From positions 1,240,001 to 1,304,000 of the forward strand of contig NZ_CP014579.1 of NCBI RefSeq assembly GCF_001634365.1: a DNA stretch of 64,000 nt. The letters are read 5' to 3'. Below are positions 62,694-64,000 of the stretch, in pieces (position 1 is the first letter of the stretch; each line of letters begins with the position of its first letter). The notes beneath the pieces were generated by a model. That model saw only the letters and a program-made list of their open reading frames with translations. It did not search any database and was not told the DNA's origin. Source of the stretch: Paraburkholderia phytofirmans OLGA172. Lineage in GTDB: Bacteria > Pseudomonadota > Gammaproteobacteria > Burkholderiales > Burkholderiaceae. Position numbers and translations under genes: made by a program.

Positions 62694-64000
62694 TCAGATT
62701 CGCACTACCTCATGCGTCGTGGCTGGTGGGAGGCTGAATGAGAACGTCGCGCCGCCTTCAGGGTTGTTGGAGGCCCAGATTTGCCCACCATGGGCGTCGA
62801 GAATAGAGCTGCATATAGCCAGCCCCATCCCCATGCCGGAGCTGCGTGTCGTAAAGAACGGTTCAAAGAGTCGTGGAAGATTGTCCTCGCGGATACCGGC
62901 CCCGGAGTCCTTCACCGCCACGACAACATTGCCTTCAGGGTCAAGGCGGGACTGGATTATGAGTTCGCGCTTGCCGTTGACGCTTGCCATCGACTGCAGG
63001 CCGTTGATGATTAAATTGATGAGCACCTGCTGGAGCTGCACACGGTCGCCCATTATCAGAGGTAGCCCCTCCGCGAGACAACGGGTCGGGGAGCCCCTCT
63101 GACGCCCACTATCCCTTCCGATAAGGGCAAGCGCGTCCTCGACCACGTCGTTGATGGCAACCGGCACCCGGTCCGGCGGCGCCCCCTTCATGAGTTTCCT
63201 CACACGTTGCACGATTTCGGCGGCTCTATTTCCCTCGTCTGTCATGTGGTTCACGCAACCCTCTATTTCTTCCATGTTCGGAGGCTGGCGATGCAGCCAG
63301 CGAAGACATGCTTCACCGTTCGTAACGATGGCGGAAAGGGGTTGTCCCACTTCGTGGGCAATCGATGCGCTCAGCTCACCAAGCGCCGTTACCCGGCTTG
63401 TCCGTTCAAGCTCGCTTCGCGCATGCCGTAACTGCTCCTCTGTCTGCTTCGCCCGCGTCACGTCCATTACGGCCCCGATGAACCTCCTGTTATTCGGCTG
63501 ACCGTTCGCTGCGTGTGCAACCACATGGAGGTGCTTGACGCGTCCATCGGGAAAAAGCAGACGATGCTCGATGTCAAAGTCGTGACTGGAACCGCTCGCC
63601 TGTGCAAGCACCTCCTCGAACACCGGTATATCCTCCGGATGTACCCTCTGCCTGACCAGCTCAACGTTGGGTGCAACAGCCGCGTCGTACTCGAAGATAG
63701 AAAAAGTCTGCTCAGACCAGAAGAGTTCTCCGCTCAAGACATTCCAGCCAAAACTGCCGGTTTTGCTTAGCTTCTGCGCTTCGGCGAAGTACTGCGCCTG
63801 ACTCTTTTGAAGCAGTTCCTCGGCGCGCTTGCGCTGCGTGATGTCGTTATTGGTCTCGAGCGTGGCCAACGGGTTTCCCGCGCCGTCGTGCTGCAGTGTC
63901 CAGCGGCTCGCTACGATTACCTCCGTGCCGTCCCGTCTCGTGTGTATTAACTCGCCCTCCCAGTGGCCTTCGCGAAGAAAAATCTGCTGGATTTGCTCGC
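62694..64000 (-). CDS. PAS-domain hybrid-type sensor histidine kinase, 5' end outside the window
   Basis: The frame remains open to the window edge, so the N-terminus is missing. Visible parts: end of a PAS/PAC domain (F-L-R-E-G-H-W-E-G-E-L then L-E-T-N-N-D-I-T-Q-R-K-R-A), a second PAS domain (G-S-F-G-W-N-V, H-P-E-D-I-P-V-F), HisKA with phospho-acceptor His in S-I-A-H-E-V-G-Q-P-L, and an HATPase domain (N-L-I-I-N-G, D-S-G-A-G-I, L-F-E-P-F-F-T-T-R, G-M-G-M-G-L-A-I). The soluble PAS arrangement suggests a cytoplasmic or redox/ligand input. No receiver domain is fused, despite the nearby receiver-only gene. Confidence 0.92.
   Translation of the reverse strand, partial: EQIQQIFLREGHWEGELIHTRRDGTEVIVASRWTLQHDGAGNPLATLETNNDITQRKRAEELLQKSQAQYFAEAQKLSKTGSFGWNVLSGELFWSEQTFSIFEYDAAVAPNVELVRQRVHPEDIPVFEEVLAQASGSSHDFDIEHRLLFPDGRVKHLHVVAHAANGQPNNRRFIGAVMDVTRAKQTEEQLRHARSELERTSRVTALGELSASIAHEVGQPLSAIVTNGEACLRWLHRQPPNMEEIEGCVNHMTDEGNRAAEIVQRVRKLMKGAPPDRVPVAINDVVEDALALIGRDSGRQRGSPTRCLAEGLPLIMGDRVQLQQVLINLIINGLQSMASVNGKRELIIQSRLDPEGNVVVAVKDSGAGIREDNLPRLFEPFFTTRSSGMGMGLAICSSILDAHGGQIWASNNPEGGATFSFSLPPATTHEVVRI

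Overview
The window is GC-rich DNA with tightly packed genes, typical of a betaproteobacterium. The gene set fits Burkholderia sensu lato, most likely Paraburkholderia: a Porin_4-type porin, liv-type ABC transporters, a choline/glycine betaine catabolic island, GlxA-type AraC regulators and FixJ-type signalling. No rRNA, tRNA, CRISPR array, intact transposase or prophage was seen. Species cannot be assigned from the sequence alone.

Layout. 1-2003: end of a DUF1800 gene and a Tat-exported DUF1501 partner. 2093-2461: a small BON-domain periplasmic protein. 2812-11540: an acyl-CoA catabolic module, with one acyl-CoA dehydrogenase diverging from an operon SDR / acyl-CoA dehydrogenase / CoA ligase / CoA ligase / SDR. 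11741-16359: a convergent five-gene branched-chain-amino-acid-type (HAAT) ABC importer, followed by a porin (16713-17804). A palindrome shared between the catabolic operon and the importer suggests common control of uptake and activation of an unidentified carboxylic acid.

19722-54950: an almost complete choline-to-pyruvate pathway. It has choline uptake (choV, choW, choX), BetI/BetB/BetA (choline to glycine betaine), GbcAB (betaine to dimethylglycine), DgcAB with a dedicated ETF pair (dimethylglycine to sarcosine), SoxBDAG (sarcosine to glycine plus a one-carbon unit), FdhA (formaldehyde oxidation), GlyA (glycine to serine) and SdaA (serine to pyruvate). It also holds a second betaine-type binding protein, a dipeptidase and V4R protein typical of dgc clusters, and three GlxA/GbdR-like regulators. 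The island is interrupted at 32.2-33.2 kb by a truncated MFS gene and a HigBA toxin-antitoxin module.

55125-60000: a second, partly decayed acyl-CoA cluster (DsbA-type isomerase, truncated enoyl-CoA hydratase, SDR without the usual catalytic Tyr, acyl-CoA dehydrogenase C-terminal fragment, intact CoA ligase) with an IclR regulator. 60323-64000: two small unknown genes, a FixJ-like regulator, a receiver-only protein and a PAS histidine kinase cut by the window end.

The most unusual non-coding structures are two ~173-bp inverted-repeat elements (5718-5890 and 19541-19714) that each end in the Shine-Dalgarno sequence of the next gene; the IclR-like palindromes at 4.6-4.9 and 16.6 kb; a 37-bp motif shared upstream of the ABC importer and the porin; a degenerate second copy of an SDR gene 3' end; and many 9-15-bp tandem repeats in linkers and intergenic DNA. 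Everything here was read by eye; no database search was run.
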